Positions 17,294 to 25,322 of a stretch of DNA of 64,000 nt are shown here, piece by piece (the stretch's first letter is position 1; every line of letters begins with the position of its first letter). A model generated the notes under the pieces. The model worked only from the letters and a program-made list of their open reading frames with translations, ran no database searches and was not told where the DNA came from. The position numbers and the translations under genes were made by a program. Source of the stretch: Cognatilysobacter claricitrinus (GTDB taxonomy: Bacteria > Pseudomonadota > Gammaproteobacteria > Xanthomonadales > Xanthomonadaceae); assembly GCF_045866565.1 (NCBI RefSeq), contig NZ_BAAFZV010000002.1, positions 1,410,041-1,474,040 of the forward strand, given 5' to 3'.

Positions 17294-17322
17294 GGACGCG
17301 ACGCTGCAACGGCGTCGCGTCC
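17294..17322. terminator. stem-loop between convergent ilvE and the sensor kinase
   Basis: Perfect 11-bp stem (GGACGCGACGC / GCGTCGCGTCC) with a 7-base loop, filling the gap between two convergent genes. No T-run on either side, so its terminator role is inferred from position. Confidence 0.45.
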
Positions 17323-18651
17323 TCAGCCGAATGTCAGGGTCGCCAGCACGCCGCGCTCGGCGCCCGGTTTGACCTGCACTTCCCAACCGTAGAGTTCGCA
17401 CAGGCGTCGAACGATCGACAGGCCGATGCCGCCGCCCTGCGAATGGCCGGCGTGCGTGCCGCGATAGCCACGCTCGAACAGCCGCGCCGCGTCCTCCGGG
17501 CTCAGGCCCGGGCCCGAGTCGATGACATCGACGGCGAGCGGTCGCAGGTGGACGATCACCTCGCCTTCCATCGTGTACTTCACGGCGTTGCCGATCAGGT
17601 TGTTGAGCGCAACGGTCACGGCCGACTCCGGCGCGTCCACGACGAGCCCGCGCTGGCCCTCGATGCTCAGCGTCACCGGCTTGCCCCCGAGCTGCGCGCG
17701 GTGCGCATCGAGCAGCTGCTCCGCCACCTTCGCGACATCGGTCCTGCCCGACCCACGCTCGTTCCGCGACAACAACAGCAGCGCGCTGATCAGGTCGGTG
17801 CACTGCTGCTCGGCGCGCTGGATGCGCATCATCCGGTTCCGTGTCTTCTCGTCGACACCGTCGCGCGCTAGCAGCAACTCCACGGCGCCGCGGATCACGG
17901 CAAGCGGCGTGCGCAGCTCGTGGCTGACGTCCGCATTGAATTCGCGATCACGCTGCACGATGTGGGTCAGGCGCGCGGAATAGTCATCGAGCGCCGCTGC
18001 GAGCTGACCGACCTCATCGTCGGCGAAGTCGTTGGCGAGCGGTTCGTTGAGTCCTGCGCGCGATCGCTTGAGTCGTCGCGCGAGTTCGAGCACGGGGCTC
18101 ATCACGCGCGACGCCGACCACCAGCCGAGCAGGAACGACAGCACGGTGAAGAAGATGACGACGCCCACCAGCAACTGGTTGAAGCGCCCCTTGCCGCGCT
18201 CGGATTCCGAGAGGTCGTAGGCGAGGAAGAACCACGCGCTCGGCGTCTTGCGCACCGCGAGGCGATACGCGAACGGCGTGCCGTCGTCGTTCTTGCCGCT
18301 CACCTTGTGGATGCCGTCGCCGAGCACGTACCACTCGGGCTGGTCGACCTTGAGCCGGTCGAACTTGTCGGGCGTCACCACGCGCGCGAGGAACTGCTGC
18401 ACCGGAATCGCGGGATCGCGCGTCGGGTTGCGCGCGTACTGCCGCGCCACCTCGTCGATGTTGCGATTCATGACGTCGGTGACGAGTTCGTCCTCGACGC
18501 GATCGCGCACCCAGTTGGTCGCGAATGCGAGCAACAAGGTCAGGCTGAAACCCAGCAGGACGAAGCCGAGGATGATTCGGCTGCGCAGCCTGCGGCGGTA
18601 GCGGGTGCGGGTTCGGGCGCGCGGTGACGCGGCCGGGCTGGCGGACGCCAT
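17323..18651 (-). CDS. membrane sensor histidine kinase
   Basis: 442 residues. A basic N-terminus leads into membrane helix 1 (about 27-47), a periplasmic sensor region (about 48-155), helix 2 (about 160-182), HAMP, HisKA with the phosphorylated His in DVSHELRTPLAVIRG, and a HATPase domain with N box NLIGNAVKY, DSGPGLSP and GGGIGLSIV. It is the partner of the response regulator encoded just upstream in the same direction, 78 bp away. The architecture is of the PhoQ/ColS type; the signal is not predictable. Confidence 0.9.
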   Translation of the reverse strand: MASASPAASPRARTRTRYRRRLRSRIILGFVLLGFSLTLLLAFATNWVRDRVEDELVTDVMNRNIDEVARQYARNPTRDPAIPVQQFLARVVTPDKFDRLKVDQPEWYVLGDGIHKVSGKNDDGTPFAYRLAVRKTPSAWFFLAYDLSESERGKGRFNQLLVGVVIFFTVLSFLLGWWSASRVMSPVLELARRLKRSRAGLNEPLANDFADDEVGQLAAALDDYSARLTHIVQRDREFNADVSHELRTPLAVIRGAVELLLARDGVDEKTRNRMMRIQRAEQQCTDLISALLLLSRNERGSGRTDVAKVAEQLLDAHRAQLGGKPVTLSIEGQRGLVVDAPESAVTVALNNLIGNAVKYTMEGEVIVHLRPLAVDVIDSGPGLSPEDAARLFERGYRGTHAGHSQGGGIGLSIVRRLCELYGWEVQVKPGAERGVLATLTFG

Positions 18652-18729
18652 GGGTCGTCGGGGCTTGCGGGAATGCCGCAGTCTAGGCGTTCGCGCGGCC
18701 TGTCACGAGGCCGCGCGGTGCAACGCCGA

Positions 18730-19413
18730 TCAGGTGCTGCCTTCAGGCGCGGCGATGCGATAGCCGATGCCGTGGCGCGTCTGGATGAGCGGCACGCCGA
18801 ACGGCTTGTCGACCACCGAACGCAGGCCGTGGATGTGCACGCGCAGCGAGTCCGAATCCGGAAGTTCCTCGCCCCAGACGCGGGTCTCGAGTTCCTGTCG
18901 CGTCACCACTGCCGGGGATGCTTCCATCAGCGCCTGCAGGATCTTGAGTGCGGTCGGGTTGAGCTGCAGCAGCTTGCCCTGGCGGCGTACCTCGAGCGTG
19001 TCGAGGTTGTATTCAAGGTCGGCGACGTTGAGCACGCGCGTCTGCACGCCGCGTCCGCGACGCGACAACGCCGCAAGGCGCACTTCGACTTCCTGCAGCG
19101 CGAACGGCTTGATGAGGTAGTCGTCCGCGCCGGAGTCGAAGCCGGCGAGCTTGTTGTCGAGCGAGTCGCGCGCGGTGAGCATCAGCACCGGCGTCTGCTT
19201 GCGCGCTTCGTTGCGCAGCTTGCGGCAGACCTCGAGTCCATCGAGGCCCGGCAGGTTGAGGTCGAGCACGATCGCGTCGAAGTCGTGCACCACGGCGAGA
19301 TGCAGGCCGGTGATGCCGTCCGCGGCGAAGTCGACGGTATGGCCGCGGTCTTCGAGGAAGTCGCCCAGATTGGCGGCGATGTCCTGGTTGTCCTCGATGA
19401 CAAGGATGCGCAT
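18730..19413 (-). CDS. OmpR/PhoP-family response regulator
   Basis: 227 residues. A receiver domain (IEDNQD acidic pair, phospho-Asp in VLDLNLPG near residue 51, Thr in MLTARD, Lys in LIKPF) is followed by a winged-helix DNA-binding domain (DSDSLRVHIHGLRSVVDKPF, TRHGIGYRI). The ATG at 19413 has AGGAA at good spacing and gives the typical MRILVIEDN; the 44 codons upstream in frame are not part of it. First gene of a regulator-kinase operon. Confidence 0.92.
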   Translation of the reverse strand: MRILVIEDNQDIAANLGDFLEDRGHTVDFAADGITGLHLAVVHDFDAIVLDLNLPGLDGLEVCRKLRNEARKQTPVLMLTARDSLDNKLAGFDSGADDYLIKPFALQEVEVRLAALSRRGRGVQTRVLNVADLEYNLDTLEVRRQGKLLQLNPTALKILQALMEASPAVVTRQELETRVWGEELPDSDSLRVHIHGLRSVVDKPFGVPLIQTRHGIGYRIAAPEGST

Positions 19414-19562
19414 GGCGGTTTCCTGGGGCTGGAGCCGGCTACCGCCCGAGAGCATCGGATTCGGGGTGTGGGAAGCGCGGGGATCGGGGGTTCGCGTATG
19501 CATGGGGTCGATTGTGTCAGACGGCTGTTCATGCAGCGTCTTCACGTCGGACCGACGGAAAC

Positions 19563-19593
19563 AAAAAAAGTGCCCGGACGCGAGCGTCCGGGC
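19563..19593 (-). terminator. intrinsic terminator of the rimB-rimK transcript
   Basis: Read on the minus strand: GCCCGGACG, loop CTCG, CGTCCGGGC, then ACTTTTTTT. It lies 130 bases past the rimK stop, so the transcript carries a noticeably long 3' untranslated region (19594-19723) in which I recognise no gene. Confidence 0.85.
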
Positions 19594-19723
19594 AAAAAGG
19601 TGTTACCCCGATTACCGCGGCCCGCCGAGGAGCCACCCCGGGATGAGCTGCGGTCGGGGCACGCTACGCCCGAAACCCTTAAACGATGGTTAAGGACGTA
19701 CCGGTTTTTTCGTAAGGAAATCG

Positions 19724-20632
19724 TTATTTCTTACGGGCGGTTCGCGCCGGCTTCGGTGGCGGGCACGCCCGTGCAACAAAGCGGATGATTTCACCCGCAA
19801 CGTCCTTTCCGGAGGCCTTTTCGATGCCTTCCAGCCCGGGTGAAGCGTTCACCTCCAGGACCAGCGGACCCCTGTCGGACCGGATCAGGTCCACGCCCGC
19901 CACCCCCAGCCCCAGCACCTCGGTGGCCCGGACGGCGACCTCGACCTCGGCCTTGGTCGGCTTGACCCCGACGGCCGTGCCGCCGCGATGCAGGTTGGAC
20001 CGGAACTCGCCCGCGGGCGCCTGCCGCCGCATCGCCGCGATGACCTTGTCGCCGACCACGAAGCAGCGCAGGTCCGCACCCTTGGCCTCGGCGATGAATT
20101 CCTGCACCAGGAAGTTCGCGTAGAGCCCGCGCAGCGCCTCGGTGATCCCGCGCGACGCCGACAGCTTCTCCGCGAGGATGACGCCCGTGCCCTGCGAGCT
20201 CTCGGTGAGCTTGATGACGTGCGGCGACGCGCCGAGCAGGTTGAGCAGGTCGCTGGTGTCGTCCGGGTTGTCGCCGAACACCGTCACGGGCATGCGGATG
20301 CCTTCCGCCGCGAGCAGCTGGTGCGCACGCAGCTTGTCGCGCGCGCGAAGGATGGCGTCGGATGGATTCGGCGTGTACGTGCCCATCAGTTCGAACTGGC
20401 GAAGCACCGCGGAGCCGTAGCGCGTCACCGACGCACCCACGCGCGGTATGACCGCGTGGTAGCCCGTCAGTGGCTTGCCCTTGTAGTGCATCGCGAAGCC
20501 TTCCGACGCGATGCGCATGTAGCAGCGCAGCGGATCGAGCACGCGGACCGTGTGGCCTTCCTCGCGCGCGGCCTCGACGAGGCGACGTGTGGAGTACAGC
20601 GAGCTGTTGCGCGAGAGGATCGCGAGTTTCAT
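19724..20632 (-). CDS. rimK: ATP-grasp ligase RimK (ribosomal protein S6 / poly-glutamate ligase)
   Basis: 302 residues. An ATP-grasp enzyme: KLAILSRNSSLYSTRRLVEA at the start, RARDKLRAHQLLA, VIKLTESSQGTGVILAE (phosphate loop), VQEFIAEAKGADLRCFVVGD and the Mg site VLEVNASPGLEGIE. RimK adds glutamates to the C-terminus of S6 and can make free poly-glutamate. The C-terminal tail is Pro/Lys-rich. The start overlaps the stop of the upstream rimB-type gene by four bases, indicating translational coupling. Confidence 0.95.
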   Translation of the reverse strand: MKLAILSRNSSLYSTRRLVEAAREEGHTVRVLDPLRCYMRIASEGFAMHYKGKPLTGYHAVIPRVGASVTRYGSAVLRQFELMGTYTPNPSDAILRARDKLRAHQLLAAEGIRMPVTVFGDNPDDTSDLLNLLGASPHVIKLTESSQGTGVILAEKLSASRGITEALRGLYANFLVQEFIAEAKGADLRCFVVGDKVIAAMRRQAPAGEFRSNLHRGGTAVGVKPTKAEVEVAVRATEVLGLGVAGVDLIRSDRGPLVLEVNASPGLEGIEKASGKDVAGEIIRFVARACPPPKPARTARKK

Positions 20633-21093
20633 GGGGAAGGCGTTGGTGTGGGGGAGCGCCGCGCGGCGCGGCCGTGCAGGAAGGATCGTGACGGATCGAC
20701 CGTAAAAATTCCGGAGAGCGCGGTCCGGCCGATCAGCATGGGAAACCGCATTTCGCGACGGTCGGCGAGGTTCACTTCGATCTCGCGCTCCACGCCACCC
20801 AGACTCATGCGCATGCGCAGGAAAACCCGCGCGGTGCGACGGCCACCGGAATCGACGACCTCACGCTCGTCGTGAACAGGCGCTTCGAGTTCGACGGTGT
20901 GGCGCGCCCCCGGGCTCATGCGGAAGCCGACCCAGGGCGCACCGTCACGCTCGAACCGCCATTGCGTATCGACATGCAATGCGGACGTGCGGGCGCCGGT
21001 GTCGATCTTCGCGCGCACCGTGGCGAGGCCGAGATCCGGCAGCGCCACGCGCTCGCGCCAGCCGACCACGATGCGGGACGACGGGGTGTCCAA
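20629..21093 (-). CDS. rimB: RimB-type retropepsin-like protease (DUF785 / putative ATP-dependent zinc protease family)
   Basis: 154 residues. It contains the pepsin-like active-site motif KIDTGARTSALHVD near residue 30 and the paired LIGRTALSG near residue 120, a single-domain retropepsin fold expected to dimerise. Family members are commonly annotated as zinc proteases but the visible motif is aspartic. Members adjacent to rimK (RimB) act with it on S6 modification. The ATGA overlap with rimK supports a joint operon. Confidence 0.85.
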   Translation of the reverse strand: MDTPSSRIVVGWRERVALPDLGLATVRAKIDTGARTSALHVDTQWRFERDGAPWVGFRMSPGARHTVELEAPVHDEREVVDSGGRRTARVFLRMRMSLGGVEREIEVNLADRREMRFPMLIGRTALSGIFTVDPSRSFLHGRAARRSPTPTPSP

Positions 21094-21110
21094 TCAGCTT
21101 CCCCTGACAA

Positions 21111-21143
21111 ACGAAAACGGCGACCAGTGTGCCCGGTCGCCGT
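21111..21143 (-). terminator. intrinsic terminator of tRNA-Gly
   Basis: Read on the minus strand: ACGGCGACC, 9-base loop, GGTCGCCGT, then TTTCGTTTG. It separates the tRNA from the rim operon. Confidence 0.88.
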
Positions 21144-21153
21144 TTCGATTATG

Positions 21154-21227
21154 TGGAGCGGGTGATGGGAATCGAACCCACGCTAGCAGCTTGGGAAGCT
21201 GCAGTTCTACCATTGAACTACACCCGC
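21154..21227 (-). tRNA. tRNA-Gly (CCC), 3' CCA encoded
   Basis: A complete cloverleaf on the minus strand: acceptor GCGGGTG / CACCCGC, D arm GTTC-AATGGTA-GAAC, anticodon arm GCAGC-TTCCCAA-GCTGC with anticodon CCC, and T loop TTCGATT. Discriminator T and encoded CCA follow. CTAGACT about 12 bases upstream of the 5' end is a possible -10. Confidence 0.96.
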
Positions 21228-21282
21228 GAGGGGCGAAGTCTAGGCCGCGCGCACGCCGCTTGGCAACGCGCGCGGCGGTGGA

Positions 21283-23130
21283 TCAGAAGCCGCTACCGAC
21301 CGTCAGGAACACCGACGCGTCGTTGCCGCCCTTCTGCATCTCGGTCAGGCTCGCACCGATGTTGGTGTCGAGGCCGAACGCCTTGGTGCGAACGCCGAAC
21401 GCCAGCGTCGCGTAGGTGTCGTCGAACTCGACGCCCGGCACGGCGTAGTCACCGGTGGTGCCCAGCGACTGCGAACGTGCGAACGCCTGCTCCGGCTGGT
21501 CCTCGAACTCGCGGTCCAGAGTGAGACGCGCATACGGCATCACCGCACCGCCGTCGTAATGCGCCTGCCAGCCGATCTTGCCGATCAGCGAATCGAACGA
21601 CTGGTCCGGATAGGCCAGCGAGGTCGACAGCGTCGGCTGGTCTTCCTCGAAGCCGTCGATGTCGATGTGCTGCGACAGCACGCCGATCACCGGGCCGTGC
21701 TTGAACGCGCCGGCGCCGAACTCCCAGCCGCCCTCGGCACCGATCGTCAGCGTGTTGCCATTGGTGTCGCCGCGGTGGATGCGCTCGGCGTTGCCCAGCT
21801 GGACGTGGCGGTCGAGGTCGTAGTTGGTGCGCGTGTAACTCAGCTGGCCGTCGACCCATGCCGCGCCGCTGTGCCAGGCGATGTAGCCGCCCAGCGTCGC
21901 GTCGTGCTGGTCGAACTCGCCGCCGTTGTTGCCCCAGTCGAACGAGCTGCGACCGAAGCCGCCGAAGCCGCCGTACACGAGGTTGCCCGACTTCCAGTCG
22001 ACGCCGCCGGTCAGCGACGGACCGGTGCCGTCATACAGGTCGCCCTTGCCGTAACGCTGGAAATCGCCGCGGGCGTTCGCCCACCAGCGCATGCCCTCGC
22101 CTTCGATCATCGAACGCGCCATCGCTTCGCCACCGACGACTTCGGCGCGCGAACGGTTGATGACCGACGTGGTGTGCGTCAGCAGCTGCACCTGGCGCGG
22201 CGCTTCGACGATCGAGATCGCGTAGTCGCCCATGATCGCGTGGCCGGCAAGCGTCGGATGCACGCCGTCGGCGAACAGGTACGTGTACGGCGCGCTCGGA
22301 TTGACGTAGGTGGTCGGGTTGCAGGTCAGCGACTGCGCGGTGATCTGCGGCTGGCAGGCCGTGCCGGTGGTGTTGGTGATGCCGAACTGCGCCGGGTTGG
22401 CGATGACTTCGTTGAGCAGGTGGAACGTGTCGAGCGGAATGACGTTCGCATTTCCCGACGCCAGGCCGGTGAACAGCGTCTGGTTGTAGAGGTTCGACAG
22501 CGCGGTGCCGTTGGCCTGCGCCGCGGCGCCCTGCGCGCGGAACGACGGCGTGGCGCCGATGTCCGGCACGGTGGCGACGAGGATGTAGCGCGCGCCGGCG
22601 TTGCTCAGCTGGTTGACGATGTTCACCTGCGCGGTCGCCGCGGCAGCGGTGGTGGCCCCGGCGGTCGCCGGCACGGTCACTGCGCCGAAGATGTCGTTCG
22701 CGCCCCCCCAGACGGTGAACAGCGCATTGCCATCAGCGCGGCCGCCGTTGTTGTTGAGATAGGTGTTGACCTGCGTCTGCAGCGACGGCACGGCGCCAAA
22801 CGCGCTCGGAGCCGTGGTCGCGACCTTCGCGCCGCCGACGGCGAAGTCGGTGCCGGTCGCGTTCTGCACGGTGCTGTTCGCACCGTAGTACGGAACCGCG
22901 CTGGTGCCGTAGAAGTCGGCGAGGTACTCGGCCCAGATCAGGCCCGGGTTGGTGGTGAAGCGGCCTGCGATCGCGGCCGACGGGCCCGCTGCCTGGATCA
23001 GTGCCGGGCGGAACGCGCCGGTGTCGGTCAGCGAATCGCCGAAGAAGACGGTCTGGGAATAGGTCTGCGCGAAGGCGGGCATCGCGGCAAGGGCAAGCGC
23101 GGCGGCCAGCGCGGTACGAACAGGTTTCAT
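21283..23130 (-). CDS. estA: autotransporter GDSL esterase/lipase (EstA-like)
   Basis: 615 residues. A signal peptide (cut after AFAQ) leads straight into the GDSL block FFGDSLTDTG with nucleophile Ser33. Block III is seen as GGANDIFG (about 142) and block V as DGVHPTLAGH (about 287), so the SGNH triad is complete. From about residue 345 the sequence becomes an outer-membrane beta-barrel ending in SGF, a terminal aromatic residue as required for barrel insertion. The catalytic domain is therefore displayed on the cell surface (type Va secretion). The ATG at 23130 is set by the signal peptide. Confidence 0.93.
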   Translation of the reverse strand: MKPVRTALAAALALAAMPAFAQTYSQTVFFGDSLTDTGAFRPALIQAAGPSAAIAGRFTTNPGLIWAEYLADFYGTSAVPYYGANSTVQNATGTDFAVGGAKVATTAPSAFGAVPSLQTQVNTYLNNNGGRADGNALFTVWGGANDIFGAVTVPATAGATTAAAATAQVNIVNQLSNAGARYILVATVPDIGATPSFRAQGAAAQANGTALSNLYNQTLFTGLASGNANVIPLDTFHLLNEVIANPAQFGITNTTGTACQPQITAQSLTCNPTTYVNPSAPYTYLFADGVHPTLAGHAIMGDYAISIVEAPRQVQLLTHTTSVINRSRAEVVGGEAMARSMIEGEGMRWWANARGDFQRYGKGDLYDGTGPSLTGGVDWKSGNLVYGGFGGFGRSSFDWGNNGGEFDQHDATLGGYIAWHSGAAWVDGQLSYTRTNYDLDRHVQLGNAERIHRGDTNGNTLTIGAEGGWEFGAGAFKHGPVIGVLSQHIDIDGFEEDQPTLSTSLAYPDQSFDSLIGKIGWQAHYDGGAVMPYARLTLDREFEDQPEQAFARSQSLGTTGDYAVPGVEFDDTYATLAFGVRTKAFGLDTNIGASLTEMQKGGNDASVFLTVGSGF

Positions 23131-23285
23131 CGTTGCGTCCTTGAAAACGGTGGGACCGCCGGCGTACGCGGGCGGATGGCCGGCATCGAAGCACGTGAAG
23201 GTCCCGTTACGCAAGCGCCGCCCGGCAGGGTGCAAACCGCTTCAGGAAAGGATGCGAGCCCGCCGCGACGGGGCGACAATGGGCC

Positions 23286-23498
23286 ATGCAATCGAGCCTC
23301 AACCTCCAGCTCAACGGCGAGCCCCGCAGCGTGCCCGCCTCCACCGACCTCCGCGCGCTCCTCGAACTCGAAGGCCTGGGCGAACGCAGGGTCGCCGTCG
23401 AGATCAATGGCGAGATCGTGCCGCGCAGCCGCCATGCCGGGCATCCGCTGCACGAGGGGGACCGCGTCGAGATCGTGCACGCGCTGGGAGGCGGGTGA
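23286..23498 (+). CDS. thiS: ThiS sulfur carrier protein
   Basis: 70 residues, ubiquitin-like. The N-terminus LNLQLNGEPRSVPAS and the internal VAVEINGEIVPRS are typical, and it ends HALGGG with the C-terminal Gly-Gly that becomes the thiocarboxylate for thiazole synthesis. It precedes thiG by 239 bp. I looked for a TPP riboswitch upstream and did not find one. Confidence 0.93.
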   Translation: MQSSLNLQLNGEPRSVPASTDLRALLELEGLGERRVAVEINGEIVPRSRHAGHPLHEGDRVEIVHALGGG

Positions 23499-23500
23499 GC

Positions 23501-23535
23501 GGTGCCTGCTTGCGCGGCGCCGCCGCGTAGGCACC
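23501..23535. repeat. stable two-part stem-loop between thiS and thiG
   Basis: GGTGCCT (23501-23507) pairs with AGGCACC (23529-23535), and inside it GCGCGGC pairs with GCCGCGT around a 3-base loop. It starts two bases after the thiS stop. There is no T-run, so it may protect the thiS message rather than terminate it. The rest of the gap to thiG shows nothing recognisable. Confidence 0.4.
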
Positions 23536-23737
23536 ACGAACACCGGCGCCGCTGGCGCAGGCCGGATGAGGGCAGGCTGCTCACGCGGAATCACGCGTGC
23601 CCCTCCCAACGCGTGCGCTGCAGGCCCAGGCTGACGTTCGCAAACCGACACGCGAGTTTTGGCCCCTCACCCGTGCGACGGCACTCGCATCGAATCCACC
23701 CGCCCGCAGCCGCGACCCCCGATGCGATAATCCCCGG

Positions 23738-24532
23738 ATGACCGATTTCGCCTTGTCCGACCCGCTCGTCATCGCGGGTGTCACCTATTCCTCGCGCCTG
23801 CTCACCGGCACCGGCAAGTTCGCCGACCTCGACGAGACCCGTCGCGCCACCGACGCCGCCGGCGCGCAGATCGTCACCGTCGCGATCCGGCGCACCAACA
23901 TCGGGCAGAACCCGGGCGAGCCGAACCTGCTCGACGTGCTGCCGCCCGAGCGCTTCACCATCCTTCCGAACACCGCCGGCTGCTACACCGCCGACGACGC
24001 GGTGCGCACCTGCCGCCTGGCGCGCGAGCTGCTCGACGGCCACAAGCTGGTGAAGCTCGAAGTGCTCGGCGACCAGCGCACGCTCTATCCCGACGTCGTG
24101 CAGACGCTCGCCGCCGCGGAAACGCTCGTCGCCGACGGCTTCGACGTGATGGTCTACACGTCCGACGACCCCATCCTCGCCAAGCGTCTCGAAGAGATCG
24201 GCTGCGTCGCGGTCATGCCGCTCGCAGCGCCGATCGGCTCGGGCCTCGGCATCCAGAACAAGTACAACCTGATCGAGATCATCGAGCAGGCGAAGGTGCC
24301 GATCATCGTCGACGCCGGCGTGGGCACGGCCTCCGATGCATCGATCGCGATGGAGCTCGGTTGCGACGGCGTGCTGATGAACACCGCGATCGCCGGCGCG
24401 AAGAACCCCGTATTGATGGCGCATGCGATGAAGCTCGCCGTCGAAGCCGGACGCGCCGCGTTCAAGGCCGGCCGCATCCCGCGCAAGCGCTTCGCGAGCG
24501 CGTCGTCGCCGGTGGATGGACTCATCGGCTGA
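23738..24532 (+). CDS. thiG: thiazole synthase
   Basis: 264 residues, a full-length ThiG TIM barrel. YSSRLLTGTGKFADLDETR, VAIRRTNIGQNPGEPN, LPNTAGCYTADDAVRTCRLA and KLEVLGD (Schiff-base Lys) are seen, with PIGSGLGIQN and VDAGVGTASDA as the phosphate site. It makes thiazole phosphate from deoxyxylulose phosphate, dehydroglycine and ThiS-thiocarboxylate. The stop overlaps the trmB start (TGATG), so the two are coupled. Confidence 0.96.
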   Translation: MTDFALSDPLVIAGVTYSSRLLTGTGKFADLDETRRATDAAGAQIVTVAIRRTNIGQNPGEPNLLDVLPPERFTILPNTAGCYTADDAVRTCRLARELLDGHKLVKLEVLGDQRTLYPDVVQTLAAAETLVADGFDVMVYTSDDPILAKRLEEIGCVAVMPLAAPIGSGLGIQNKYNLIEIIEQAKVPIIVDAGVGTASDASIAMELGCDGVLMNTAIAGAKNPVLMAHAMKLAVEAGRAAFKAGRIPRKRFASASSPVDGLIG

Positions 24533-25254
24533 TGACCGAGCCGCACGTCCCGCAGGCCAAGCCATTCACGGTCGAGGAAGGCCATCGCCGCATTCGCAGC
24601 TTCGTGCTGCGGCAGGGGCGTTTCAGCGACGCGCAGCAGCGCGCGTTCGACGAGGTATGGCCGCGTTACGGCCTGGAATACACCGCGCAGCCGCGTGATT
24701 TCGACGCCGCCTTCGGGCGCAACGCACCGCGCATCCTTGAGATCGGTTTCGGCAACGGCGAGGCGTTTCGTTTTGCTTCCGCGAACGATCCCGCACGCGA
24801 CTACATCGGCATCGAAGTGCATGCACCGGGCGTCGGGCGTCTGCTCAACGCACTGGCCGCGGACGGCATATCGAACGCGCGTGTTTACCACCACGACGCC
24901 GTCGAGGCGCTGGAGAACGAGGTCGCCGACGGCGCCCTGCAGGAAGTGCGCATCTACTTCCCCGACCCGTGGCACAAGGCGCGCCATCACAAGCGTCGCC
25001 TGGTGCAGCCTGAATTCGCGCAACTGCTCGTGCGCAAGCTTGCGCCGGGTGGACTGCTGCATCTGGCGACCGACTGGGAGGGCTATGCCGAGCACATGTG
25101 GGACGTACTCGACGCGACGCCGGGCATCGTCAACCGGGCCGGCCCGCGCGGATATGTGCCGCGCCCCGAATGGCGACCGGAAACGCATTTCGAGAAGCGC
25201 GGCCTGAAACTCGGCCACGGCGTCTGGGACCTCCTCTACGATCGCGTGGGATGA
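24532..25254 (+). CDS. trmB: tRNA (guanine-N7-)-methyltransferase
   Basis: 240 residues. SAM motif I is ILEIGFGNGEAF, followed by YIGIEVHAPGVGRLL and IYFPDPWHKARHHKRRLVQP, the family hallmark, and THFEKRGLKLGHGVWDL at the C-terminus. It forms m7G46 in tRNA. The start codon overlaps the thiG stop. Confidence 0.96.
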   Translation: MTEPHVPQAKPFTVEEGHRRIRSFVLRQGRFSDAQQRAFDEVWPRYGLEYTAQPRDFDAAFGRNAPRILEIGFGNGEAFRFASANDPARDYIGIEVHAPGVGRLLNALAADGISNARVYHHDAVEALENEVADGALQEVRIYFPDPWHKARHHKRRLVQPEFAQLLVRKLAPGGLLHLATDWEGYAEHMWDVLDATPGIVNRAGPRGYVPRPEWRPETHFEKRGLKLGHGVWDLLYDRVG

Positions 25255-25322
25255 GTCCGACCATCGCCGACGCCCGCACCGCTGCACCCGCGCACGATGC
25301 GCGATCCGGAGCCCGCTGAGCG

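Noticed and set aside
23131..23285. TPP riboswitch upstream of thiS
   Set aside because: The conserved CTGAGA and GAACCTGATCTGG-type segments are absent here and also between thiS and thiG.
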